In this document: one piece after another, positions 1-5,630 of the stretch | Layout of the letters: each line of letters starts with the position of its first letter | How positions within the stretch are numbered: position 1 is the first letter of the stretch | Source of the DNA: an uncultured Oscillospiraceae bacterium | GTDB lineage: Bacteria > Bacillota > Clostridia > Oscillospirales > Ruminococcaceae | Length of the DNA: 7,500 nucleotides | Reading direction: 5' to 3' | Assembly (NCBI GenBank): GCA_934456315.1 | Contig: CAKSHG010000101.1 | Location: 1-7,500 of the forward strand | Made by a program: the position numbers and the translations under genes | Notes under the pieces: model-generated | Databases searched by the model: none | Seen by the model: the letters and a program-made list of their open reading frames with translations, nothing else | Told to the model about the DNA's origin: nothing

Positions 1-644
1 GGCTCAATTGTGAACGCAGCCGCCTTTGCGCCGCGCGTGCCGACCTCCTCCTGGACTGTGAACGCATACCATGCGTCGTATTCGGGGTCGCCGTTTATCA
101 TGTCGAGCATTATCAGGCAGCCAGCGCGGTCGTCTATCGCCTTGCTCTTGACGAATCCGCTGCCGAACCTGAACGCGTCCGAATCGAACACCGCGCAGTC
201 GCCCCGGGAAACCCGCTTTTCAGCGTCCTCTGCGCTGTCGGCTCCGATGTCGATGAGCAGGCTGTCGAAATCCGGAGCTTTCCTGCGTTCCTCGGCGCTC
301 TGCTGGTGCACCGCTTTGGTGCCGATAACCCCGCGCGTCCCGTTCCTGAAGCGCACCGCCCGTCCGAGTACCACCCGCGGGTCGATACCGCCTACGGCTC
401 CGAATCTAAGGAATCCGTCGCTTGTGATGTCGGTTACCATGAATCCGACCTCGTCCATGTGGGCGGCGAACATTACGCGGTTCTTCGGAGTTTTCCTGCC
501 CTTCCTGAACACCAGAAGATTCCCCAGATTGTCGGTAGTCACGCTGTCTGCCTTGGTAATGTGCGACATGATATACCCGCGGACTGCCCCCTCATCTCCG
601 GAGGTACCGTCCAGGGCTGAAATTTCAAGAAGTCTGTCGGTCAT
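1..644 (-). CDS. M42 family metallopeptidase (second of tandem pair), C-terminus cut by window edge
   Basis: Cytosolic co-catalytic metal-dependent aminopeptidase of family M42 (FrvX/YsdC/glutamyl aminopeptidase/cellulase M group). These trim peptides inside large self-assembled shells. The 214 visible residues begin MTDRLLEIS and carry family landmarks in order: AAHMDEVGF (metal ligand H62, with D64), KAIDDRAG (bridging D171) and VQEEVGTRGAKAA (catalytic E199 and metal ligand E200). The last Asp and His ligands would lie beyond the left edge, since family members are usually about 340-360 residues. The ATG is preceded by GGAGGTGA, a perfect Shine-Dalgarno sequence 6 nt upstream, and overlaps the preceding gene's stop as TGATG. 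It is the fourth gene of the operon starting with the XRE regulator. It is clearly related to but diverged from the M42 gene before it. Family assignment is firm; substrate preference cannot be read from sequence. M42 members are also labelled 'endoglucanase' in databases, which is probably misleading here. Confidence 0.93.
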   Translation of the reverse strand, partial: MTDRLLEISALDGTSGDEGAVRGYIMSHITKADSVTTDNLGNLLVFRKGRKTPKNRVMFAAHMDEVGFMVTDITSDGFLRFGAVGGIDPRVVLGRAVRFRNGTRGVIGTKAVHQQSAEERRKAPDFDSLLIDIGADSAEDAEKRVSRGDCAVFDSDAFRFGSGFVKSKAIDDRAGCLIMLDMINGDPEYDAWYAFTVQEEVGTRGAKAAAFTIE

Positions 645-1690
645 CACTGGTCACCTCCCGCTGCGTATTCGCATATCAGCTTCGCTGTGCTCTCGATATC
701 GCACAGCTTTACCGTTTCTATCGGTGTGTGCATGTAGCGTATCGGAATGGACAGCGTACAGCACTTTACGCCTGCTCTGCTTGTTGCAATGCTGTCCGCG
801 TTGGTTCCGGTGGAGGACGGCATTACTTCGATAGTGTATGGGATTTCCCTTTCGGCGGCGACGGATTTCAGCCTGTCGGACATTCCTCGGTCAAGCGCGG
901 CTGAATATCCTATCATTACTCCGCTGCCGAGCGCCGCAGTTTCGTGCGGGGCGCTGTCGGGAGTTCTGCCGAACGAAACGTCGACCGCGAGCGCTTCGTC
1001 AGGCTCCAGGCGGAATGCAGCGCCCTTTACGCCGCGTTCCCCGGTTTCCTCCTGCGCGGAAAAGCACACCGCGAGGTCGTATTTCAGCTTTTTCCCCCGG
1101 AGCAGCTCCAGCGCGTAAAGTATAGCGCAGACACCGCTGCGGTCGTCTACCGACGGTGCGGAGATAACTCCGTCAGAAAGCTCCCTGAATGCAGAATCCA
1201 CCGTTACGCGGCTGCCGAGGGGAACCAGCCTTTCAGCCTCCTCCCTGCTCATTCCGATATCTATGGAGATATCCCCGACCTCCGGAGCCTTTGAGTGGTC
1301 GCTGGAAACATGCGGTGGAAGCGTTGACACCACGCCGCGTATATCGCGCACGCCGTGCACGGTGACGCTCTGCGCCAGCATAATCCGCATATCCGGACCG
1401 CCGCAGGCTCCGACCTTGAGGAATCCGTCGCCGTCGATGCAGGAAACGATGAACCCTATCTGGTCGATGTGCGCGTCAAGCATGAGGGTGCGCGCTGACG
1501 GCTCGCCGGACCTTATCAGCGCAGTCACGTTTCCGAACGGGTCGCATTCGGCGTCGGGGGCGTATTCTCGGAGGAGTTCCAGAGCGGTTCCGCACGCGCC
1601 GTTTTCCGCGCCGGAAACTCCGACCGAGCCGGTCAGCCGCTCCAATGTTTCTTTGATATCCAAATTAATCGTTCCTTTCAGGGTTTTCAT
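644..1690 (-). CDS. M42 family metallopeptidase (first of tandem pair)
   Basis: Full-length M42 aminopeptidase, 348 residues from the ATG, the usual family length. All five metal ligands and the catalytic Glu are visible: H74 in DAHIDQIGF, D182 in SVDDRSG, E214/E215 in AQEETGERG, D237 in AVDVSFG and H321 in SIPIRYMHTPIET. The Asp motif is unusual, DVSFGRTPD where many members have a DVTHA-type motif. There is no signal peptide or membrane segment, so it should be cytosolic. The ATG at 1690 overlaps the protease gene's stop (ATGA) but has no good Shine-Dalgarno. An in-frame TTG at 1663 has AAAGGA 9 nt upstream and would begin MDIKETLERLTG, which aligns better with the start of the neighbouring M42 gene. 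I keep the ATG, but the TTG (339 residues) is a serious alternative. It is the third gene of the operon and overlaps the next gene by one base. Confidence 0.94.
   Translation of the reverse strand: MKTLKGTINLDIKETLERLTGSVGVSGAENGACGTALELLREYAPDAECDPFGNVTALIRSGEPSARTLMLDAHIDQIGFIVSCIDGDGFLKVGACGGPDMRIMLAQSVTVHGVRDIRGVVSTLPPHVSSDHSKAPEVGDISIDIGMSREEAERLVPLGSRVTVDSAFRELSDGVISAPSVDDRSGVCAILYALELLRGKKLKYDLAVCFSAQEETGERGVKGAAFRLEPDEALAVDVSFGRTPDSAPHETAALGSGVMIGYSAALDRGMSDRLKSVAAEREIPYTIEVMPSSTGTNADSIATSRAGVKCCTLSIPIRYMHTPIETVKLCDIESTAKLICEYAAGGDQ
651..658 (-). promoter_or_regulatory. Perfect Shine-Dalgarno for the downstream M42 gene, inside the upstream M42 gene
   Basis: GGAGGTGA on the minus strand matches the 16S anti-Shine-Dalgarno over eight bases and ends 6 nt before the ATG at 644. 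It overlaps the last codons (Gly-Gly-Asp) of the preceding M42 gene. It fixes the start of the partial gene and suggests strong independent initiation in addition to coupling. Confidence 0.85.
1673..1678 (-). promoter_or_regulatory. Candidate ribosome binding site supporting a TTG start at 1663
   Basis: AAAGGA on the minus strand lies 9 nt before an in-frame TTG at 1663-1661, the tenth codon of the 644-1690 M42 gene. The upstream ATG at 1690 lacks any comparable site. The same 9-nt spacing separates the Shine-Dalgarno and start of argG in this window. It may simply be coding sequence, so this is suggestive only. Confidence 0.45.
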
Positions 1691-2181
1691 TTCAGAAAAT
1701 CGCTCGCTGTTTCAGTGATGTTAAAATTGTGCCCCTTGTGGTTGAGCAGCTCGAGCTTGTAGGCAAGTATCTGCGGCACTACGCCAAGCTCGAACGCCGC
1801 GTCGTCTATCGTCGTGCAGTAATCCATCACGGAGAGGGTCTCCCTGTCGGTCAGGAGTATCTCGGCAGCGAACAGATTCGCTTCGCGCTCCGTTTTGTTG
1901 GAGGCAAGGAACAGGGTGCTTTCCCTTATCCCCCCTGTGGAAAGCTCGCGGTGGAGCATGTCATGCCCCAGCTCGTGAGCGCAGACCGTCTGCTGCAACA
2001 GCTTGTCGAGCGTTTTATTTACTATAATGTAGCGCTTGTTGTTTTCGAACAGGTAAAAGCCTTTCAGGGAGCCTAGCTCCCTTAGCCAGACCGCCGCGCC
2101 TGAATTCTCTGCGGTCTGGAAGATGTCCCTCCCGCCAAACTCACTGCGTACCTGTTCTGCAAGGCTTATTATCCTGTCCAT
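1687..2181 (-). CDS. ImmA/IrrE family zinc metallo-endopeptidase
   Basis: Predicted zinc protease of the ImmA/IrrE family (DUF955-type, peptidase M78-like), 164 residues from the ATG at 2181. The zinc site is intact: CAHELGHDMLH gives HELGH at residues 69-73, with a downstream Glu at 100 in the helix TEREANLFAAEIL, the pattern that usually supplies the third ligand. The family is short (about 150-250 residues) and lacks signal peptides, as here. Known members (ImmA of ICEBs1, IrrE/PprI of Deinococcus) cut the C-terminal half of a partner XRE repressor encoded next door. The gene immediately upstream is such an XRE protein, and the two share the junction GTGATG, which holds both a GTG start (2184, 4-nt overlap) and an ATG start (2181, 1-nt overlap). 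ATG is preferred as the commoner codon; neither has a clear Shine-Dalgarno, so coupling to the regulator is likely. Its stop overlaps the first M42 start. The repressor-cleaving role is inferred from family and context. Confidence 0.9.
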   Translation of the reverse strand: MDRIISLAEQVRSEFGGRDIFQTAENSGAAVWLRELGSLKGFYLFENNKRYIIVNKTLDKLLQQTVCAHELGHDMLHRELSTGGIRESTLFLASNKTEREANLFAAEILLTDRETLSVMDYCTTIDDAAFELGVVPQILAYKLELLNHKGHNFNITETASDFLK

Positions 2182-2576
2182 CACTCACCGGTATTCTTTC
2201 GGGAATCCTCATATATTTCCATGAGGCACTTCATCAGCTGCTCCTTATCTTCGGGCATAAGACCGTTCCCGGCGAACAGACCGCGGGACTGCGCCAGGAA
2301 CTGCGCCGCCTGCGCCTTGTCTGACTCGCTCGCGCATATCCTGCGAATGAACTTCTCCTCAAGGGTCAGCTCGAGGTCCTGCTCGTCGTCCTTCAGGAAC
2401 TCCGGCGACAGCTGTAGCTCGTCCGCCATCTTTTTGAGAGTATCGGGACGGGGACTGCGCGTTCCATTCAGATAATTCGCAAAAGCGCGGTAGGTTATTC
2501 CTACGCTGTGCGCAAAATCGGTCTTTTTGATTCGTTTCCTGCTTAGCATGATCTCGAGTTTTTCGCTCATTTTCAT
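2181..2576 (-). CDS. XRE family helix-turn-helix transcriptional regulator (ImmR/DdrO-like partner of the adjacent protease)
   Basis: DNA-binding regulator of 131 residues. Residues about 5-62 form a Cro/C1-type HTH domain: KKTDFAHSVGITYRAFANYLNG contains the helix-turn-helix, followed by the typical TLKKMADELQLSPEFL ending. Residues 64-131 are charged and look helical (for example LTLEEKFIRRI and PEDKEQLMKCLMEIYE), suiting a dimerisation region and, by analogy with ImmR and DdrO, the likely target of the ImmA-like protease. The ATG at 2576 has AAGGAGG upstream with 7 nt spacing; a second ATG two codons in is less well placed. It is the first gene of the leftward operon and overlaps the protease start. 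Its promoter carries a 29-bp near-palindrome across the -10 box, the natural site for autorepression. The family call is firm; operator binding and proteolytic control are inferred. Confidence 0.92.
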   Translation of the reverse strand: MKMSEKLEIMLSRKRIKKTDFAHSVGITYRAFANYLNGTRSPRPDTLKKMADELQLSPEFLKDDEQDLELTLEEKFIRRICASESDKAQAAQFLAQSRGLFAGNGLMPEDKEQLMKCLMEIYEDSRKNTGE

Positions 2577-2620
2577 GGTGGGTCCTCCTTGTTGTTACGC
2601 CTGCTGTTCACTCCGGCGTG

Positions 2621-2649
2621 CGTTCATGATTATATTATAAACATGAACG
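2621..2649. promoter_or_regulatory. 29-bp near-perfect palindrome over the -10 box: candidate operator of the XRE regulator
   Basis: Outer arms CGTTCATG and CATGAACG are perfect inverted repeats of 8 bp. The AT-only core between them continues the symmetry, so 13 of 14 base pairs around the central base (2635) match, with only the ninth pair (T/T) failing. The minus-strand TATAAT (2634-2639) lies inside it, and the likely start of transcription (about 2627) falls in one arm. A dimer bound here would block RNA polymerase. The symmetry and position are seen directly; assignment to the XRE regulator rests on proximity. Confidence 0.75.
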
Positions 2650-2662
2650 TAGGTTTTGTCAA
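2634..2662 (-). promoter_or_regulatory. Consensus sigma-A promoter of the XRE-protease-M42-M42 operon
   Basis: Reading the minus strand, TTGACA (2662-2657) and TATAAT (2639-2634) are both perfect consensus hexamers with a 17-bp spacer, the optimal arrangement. Transcription should start near 2627, giving a leader of about 50 nt before the ATG at 2576. A promoter this strong normally needs a repressor, which fits the operator covering its -10. Confidence 0.88.
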
Positions 2663-2671
2663 GTAGGTTTT
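2649..2671. repeat. 9-bp direct repeat bracketing the -35 box
   Basis: On the minus strand AAAACCTAC occurs twice, at 2671-2663 and 2657-2649, separated by 5 bases, so the repeat period is 14 bp. The intervening bases plus the first A of the second copy form the -35 hexamer TTGACA. The placement suggests a second protein-binding site in addition to the palindrome next to it, but no regulator can be named. Confidence 0.6.
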
Positions 2672-2702
2672 CTTTTGTATATTCAGTATTTGTTTTTCTT
2701 GA

Positions 2703-2719
2703 AATGTATATTATACATT
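2703..2719. promoter_or_regulatory. 17-bp perfect palindrome, candidate regulator site (possibly ArgR-like)
   Basis: AATGTATA and TATACATT flank a single central base, a perfect 8-bp-arm palindrome. The core TGTATATT recurs at 2676-2683 and 2809-2816, and the last copy (TGTATATTAT) lies about 22 bp upstream of the argG -35 box. Arginine repressor boxes are AT-rich imperfect palindromes of similar size, often in pairs near arg promoters, so ArgR is a reasonable guess. However, the spacing differs by one base from the classic E. coli-type box. It could also serve the leftward operon. Confidence 0.4.
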
Positions 2720-2840
2720 AATTATTCATTTATAGTCATGAAACCAAGCCGGTTAAGCCCGTTTTTAAGGTGTATGTAATAAAAAATATTCGAAAATTAA
2801 ATATTTTCTGTATATTATTCGTGCCGTGGTATTTTTCCAC

Positions 2841-2868
2841 TTGACAAACGGCGGAAAATGAGTATAAT
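2841..2868 (+). promoter_or_regulatory. Sigma-A promoter of argG
   Basis: TTGACA (2841-2846) and TATAAT (2863-2868) are both perfect consensus with a 16-bp spacer. The start of transcription should be near 2875, giving a leader of about 55 nt. The leader ends in AAAGGAG (2914-2920), 9 nt before the argG ATG. Confidence 0.85.
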
Positions 2869-2929
2869 AAAGATTGTAAAAATTAATCAACCTTTTATGG
2901 GCTGAAATGTCGTAAAGGAGAACAAAATC

Positions 2930-4156
2930 ATGGCAAAGGAAATCAAAAAGATCGTTCTGGCATACTCCGGCGGTCTGGACACATCTATCATTATCCCCTG
3001 GCTGCACGAGAACTATCCCGGCTGCGAGGTTATCTGCGTAGCAGGTAACGTTGGTCAGGATTCCGAGATCGTAGGTCTTGAGGAGAGAGCTAAGAAGACA
3101 GGCGCTTCCAAGCTGTACATCGAAGATATCCAGGACGAGTTCGTTAATGACTTCATCTTCCCGACACTCAAGGCAGGCGCTAAGTACGAGGGCTATCTGC
3201 TCGGTACTTCTTTCGCACGTCCTCCCATCGCTAAGCGCATCGTTGAGATCGCTCGCAAGGAAGGCGCTGACGCTATCTGCCACGGCTGCACCGGCAAGGG
3301 CAACGACCAGGTTCGTTTCGAGCTGACCATCAAGGCGCTCGCTCCTGAAATGCAGATCATCGCTCCCTGGAGAATCTGGAACATCAAGTCCCGTGAGCAG
3401 GAGATCGAGTACGCAGAGGCTCACAACGTTCCGATAAAGATCACTCGTGAAACCAACTACTCCAAGGATATGAACCTGTGGCACCTCTCCCACGAGGGTC
3501 TTGACCTCGAGGATCCTGCAAACGAGCCGCAGTACAACAAGCCCGGCTTCCTCGAGCTCGGCGTATCCCCCGAGCAGGCTCCCGACAAGCCCACTTACGT
3601 TACTATCCACTTCGAAAAGGGTATCCCCACCGCGCTCAACGGCGAGAAGATGGACGGCGTTAAGCTCATCAAGGCTCTGAACAAGCTCGGCGGCGAGAAC
3701 GGTATCGGTCTGTACGACGTAGTTGAGAACCGTCTGGTAGGCATGAAGTCCAGAGGCGTTTATGAAACCCCCGGCGGAACTATCCTCTACCACGCTCACG
3801 AGGTCCTCGAGACTATCTGCCTGGATAAGGAGACCCAGCACTACAAGGCTGGTCTGGCACAGAAGTATGCTGACATCGTATACAACGGTCAGTGGTACAC
3901 TCCCCTGCGCGAGGCTATGGACGCATTCGTAAACAAGACCCAGGAAACCGTTAACGGCGACGTTAAGCTGAAGCTCTACAAGGGCAACATCATCAACGCA
4001 GGCGTTACATCTCCTGACACCCTGTACAGCAGAGATTTCGCTTCCTTCGATGAGGACGACGTTTACGACCAGAAGGATTCCGCAGGCTTCATCAACCTGT
4101 TCGGTCTGCCTATCCATGTTAAGGCTCTTCTGGACGCTGAGAGAAACAAGAAGTAA
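2930..4156 (+). CDS. argG: Argininosuccinate synthase
   Basis: Joins citrulline and aspartate, using ATP, to make argininosuccinate, the penultimate step of arginine synthesis in the cytosol. The 408-residue length is normal for the family. The N-terminal ATP-pyrophosphatase P-loop SGGLDTS is at residues 13-19. The conserved [13 protein letters not shown] block is at 119-131 and the citrulline/aspartate-side motif [14 protein letters not shown] at 177-190. The protein reads through without breaks. The ATG is chosen for AAAGGAG with 9 nt spacing and because the P-loop falls at the expected distance from the start. Lysine is mostly AAG, and codons look like those of a well-expressed gene. It is the first gene of the arginine cluster, behind a consensus promoter, and is followed by a strong hairpin before argH. 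Identification is very secure. Confidence 0.98.
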   Translation: MAKEIKKIVLAYSGGLDTSIIIPWLHENYPGCEVICVAGNVGQDSEIVGLEERAKKTGASKLYIEDIQDEFVNDFIFPTLKAGAKYEGYLLGTSFARPPIAKRIVEIARKEGADAICHGCTGKGNDQVRFELTIKALAPEMQIIAPWRIWNIKSREQEIEYAEAHNVPIKITRETNYSKDMNLWHLSHEGLDLEDPANEPQYNKPGFLELGVSPEQAPDKPTYVTIHFEKGIPTALNGEKMDGVKLIKALNKLGGENGIGLYDVVENRLVGMKSRGVYETPGGTILYHAHEVLETICLDKETQHYKAGLAQKYADIVYNGQWYTPLREAMDAFVNKTQETVNGDVKLKLYKGNIINAGVTSPDTLYSRDFASFDEDDVYDQKDSAGFINLFGLPIHVKALLDAERNKK

Positions 4157-4170
4157 TTTTACGGCTGATA

Positions 4171-4212
4171 TTAAGAGCGGGAAGTTCAGCCTTTCCGCTC
4201 TTAAATCTTTTT
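4171..4212 (+). terminator. Intrinsic terminator-like hairpin between argG and argH
   Basis: A 14-bp stem (4171-4184 with 4191-4204) contains 13 Watson-Crick pairs and one G-U, closes on the 6-nt loop TTCAGC and is followed by ATCTTTTT. It starts 14 nt after the argG stop and ends 26 nt before the argH ATG. The U tract is short and interrupted by a C, so partial termination, or an RNA-stabilising 3' end for argG with read-through to argHCJ, is plausible. No convincing separate promoter for argH is seen. Confidence 0.75.
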
Positions 4213-4238
4213 CAGGATAATAAAAACGAGGTAGTTTT

Positions 4239-5630
4239 ATGGCAGAAATGATGTGGGCTGGACGTTCCTCACAGGGCGTGGACAGCAGAGTAAATGCATT
4301 CAATTCCTCCATCGCATTTGACGGAAGAATGTACAAGCAGGATATCCAGGGCAGCATCGCGCATGCGACCATGCTCGGCGAACAGGGCATAATCAGCATG
4401 AGCGACAGCCTTGAGCTTATCGGCGGTCTGAAGGAGATCCTTGCAGATATCGAGAGCGGTAAGCTCCAGTTCGACATGACGGCAGAGGACATTCACATGT
4501 TTATCGAGGCGGAGCTTACAAAGCGCCTTGGCGACGTGGGAAAGCGCCTGCATACGTCACGTTCCAGAAACGACCAGGTCGCGCTTGATATCCGTCTGTA
4601 TCTCCGCGACGCTATAAAGGAGCTTCGCGAGCTTGTCGTATCGCTCGTTAAGGTGCTCTGCAACATCGCTGATGAGAACACAGAAACGATCATGCCTGGT
4701 TACACGCACCTCCAGCGCGCACAGCCCATCACGTTCGGTCATCACATGATGGCTTATGCACAGATGCTCCTGCGCGACATCGAGAGATTCGACGACACGC
4801 TGCGCCGCATGAACGTTTCACCGCTGGGCAGCTGTGCGCTCGCAGGAACTACCTACCACATAAACCGCGACCGCACCGCCGAACTGCTTGGAATGGAAGC
4901 TCCGATGGTGAACTCCCTCGACGGCGTTTCCGACCGCGATTTCTGCATTGAACTTGCAAGCGCCATCTCCATCTGCATGATGCACCTTTCCAGATTCTCC
5001 GAGGAAATAATCATGTGGTGCAGCTGGGAATTCAAGTTCATTGAGCTTTCCGACCGCTTCTCCACCGGCTCCAGCATCATGCCGCAGAAGAAGAACCCTG
5101 ACGTGACCGAGCTTATCCGCGGCAAGACTGCCCGCGTTATCGGCGACAACATGACCCTCCTTGCCATGATGAAGGGTCTGCCCCTCGCCTACAACAAGGA
5201 CATGCAGGAGGACAAGGAAGCTATCTTCGACGCAGTAGACAACCTCAAGCTCTGCCTGACTACGTTCATTCCCATGCTTGAAACGATGACCCTCTACAAG
5301 GACAACATGCGCAAGGCTGCCGCAAAGGGATTCATCAACGCGACCGACTGCGCTGACTACCTCGTTAAGAAGGGCATGCCGTTCCGCACTGCGTATAAAA
5401 TCACCGGCGGACTCGTTGCTCACTGCATCGAGCTTGGAACAACCCTCGAGGAGCTTCCGCTCGCCGATTACCAGAAACAGAGCGAGCTGTTCACCGAGGA
5501 CGTTTACGAGGCTATCAGCCTCGATACCTGCGTCCGCGAAAGGAAGTCCTTCGGCGGCCCCGCTCCGGAGAGCGTAAAGAAGCAGATCGAGCTTACCAGA
5601 AAGAAACTGGAGGAACTTTGCAATGGTTAA
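4239..5630 (+). CDS. argH: Argininosuccinate lyase
   Basis: Splits argininosuccinate into arginine and fumarate, the last step of the pathway, as a homotetramer of the aspartase/fumarase superfamily. It has 463 residues, typical length. Conserved regions in order are TSRSRNDQ (106-113), GYTHLQRAQP (154-163, catalytic His157) and the superfamily signature GSSIMPQKKNPD (277-288, with the catalytic Ser on the flexible loop). The N-terminus reads MMWAGRSSQ where most homologues have a WGGRF-type sequence, a modest oddity in a normally conserved stretch. The ATG is supported by GAGG 7 nt upstream. It lies 82 nt after argG, beyond the hairpin, and its last 8 nt overlap argC. Identification is secure. 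Confidence 0.97.
   Translation: MAEMMWAGRSSQGVDSRVNAFNSSIAFDGRMYKQDIQGSIAHATMLGEQGIISMSDSLELIGGLKEILADIESGKLQFDMTAEDIHMFIEAELTKRLGDVGKRLHTSRSRNDQVALDIRLYLRDAIKELRELVVSLVKVLCNIADENTETIMPGYTHLQRAQPITFGHHMMAYAQMLLRDIERFDDTLRRMNVSPLGSCALAGTTYHINRDRTAELLGMEAPMVNSLDGVSDRDFCIELASAISICMMHLSRFSEEIIMWCSWEFKFIELSDRFSTGSSIMPQKKNPDVTELIRGKTARVIGDNMTLLAMMKGLPLAYNKDMQEDKEAIFDAVDNLKLCLTTFIPMLETMTLYKDNMRKAAAKGFINATDCADYLVKKGMPFRTAYKITGGLVAHCIELGTTLEELPLADYQKQSELFTEDVYEAISLDTCVRERKSFGGPAPESVKKQIELTRKKLEELCNG

Larger units (their letters stand above)
2577..2929. other. Divergent AT-rich intergenic control region between the XRE operon and argG
   Basis: This 353-base gene-free stretch is clearly richer in A and T than the flanking genes. 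It holds, left to right: the XRE gene's Shine-Dalgarno, a minus-strand sigma-A promoter with a palindrome over its -10 and a direct repeat around its -35 (2621-2671), a 17-bp palindrome (2703-2719), an AT-only-armed inverted repeat (2783-2807), the plus-strand argG promoter (2841-2868) and the argG leader and Shine-Dalgarno. I see no small gene, riboswitch or T-box. The argG leader of roughly 55 nt is too short for a typical one. Confidence 0.8.

Noticed and set aside
10..834. 274-codon plus-strand open frame over the two M42 genes
   Set aside because: Opposite strand of two M42 genes with intact catalytic motifs; Ser/Arg/Pro-rich translation typical of a shadow frame, spanning the boundary between both real genes.
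2783..2807. AAAATATT/AATATTTT inverted repeat upstream of the argG promoter
   Set aside because: Made only of A and T within an AT-rich spacer, so it easily arises by chance; no T tract or GC stem for a terminator.
2897..2915. Two two-codon mini open frames (ATG GGC TGA and ATG TCG TAA) in the argG leader
   Set aside because: Neither has a Shine-Dalgarno, neither contains arginine codons, and they are too short to act as a leader peptide for attenuation; probably chance.
2891..2918. CCTTT/AAAGG pairing that could hide the argG Shine-Dalgarno
   Set aside because: Only 5 bp closing an 18-nt loop; too weak to be a convincing translational switch.
4216..4221. GATAAT as a possible -10 box for a separate argH promoter
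   Set aside because: No acceptable -35 hexamer 16-18 bp upstream (TTCCGC region inside the hairpin) and no extended -10 motif.
2765..4492. Long open frame of 575 codons on the minus strand, opposite argG and the start of argH
   Set aside because: It runs antisense through two unmistakable genes, the terminator hairpin and the argG promoter, has no ribosome binding site, and encodes a Leu/Val/Ser-rich sequence without recognisable domains. It is a by-product of argG codon bias.
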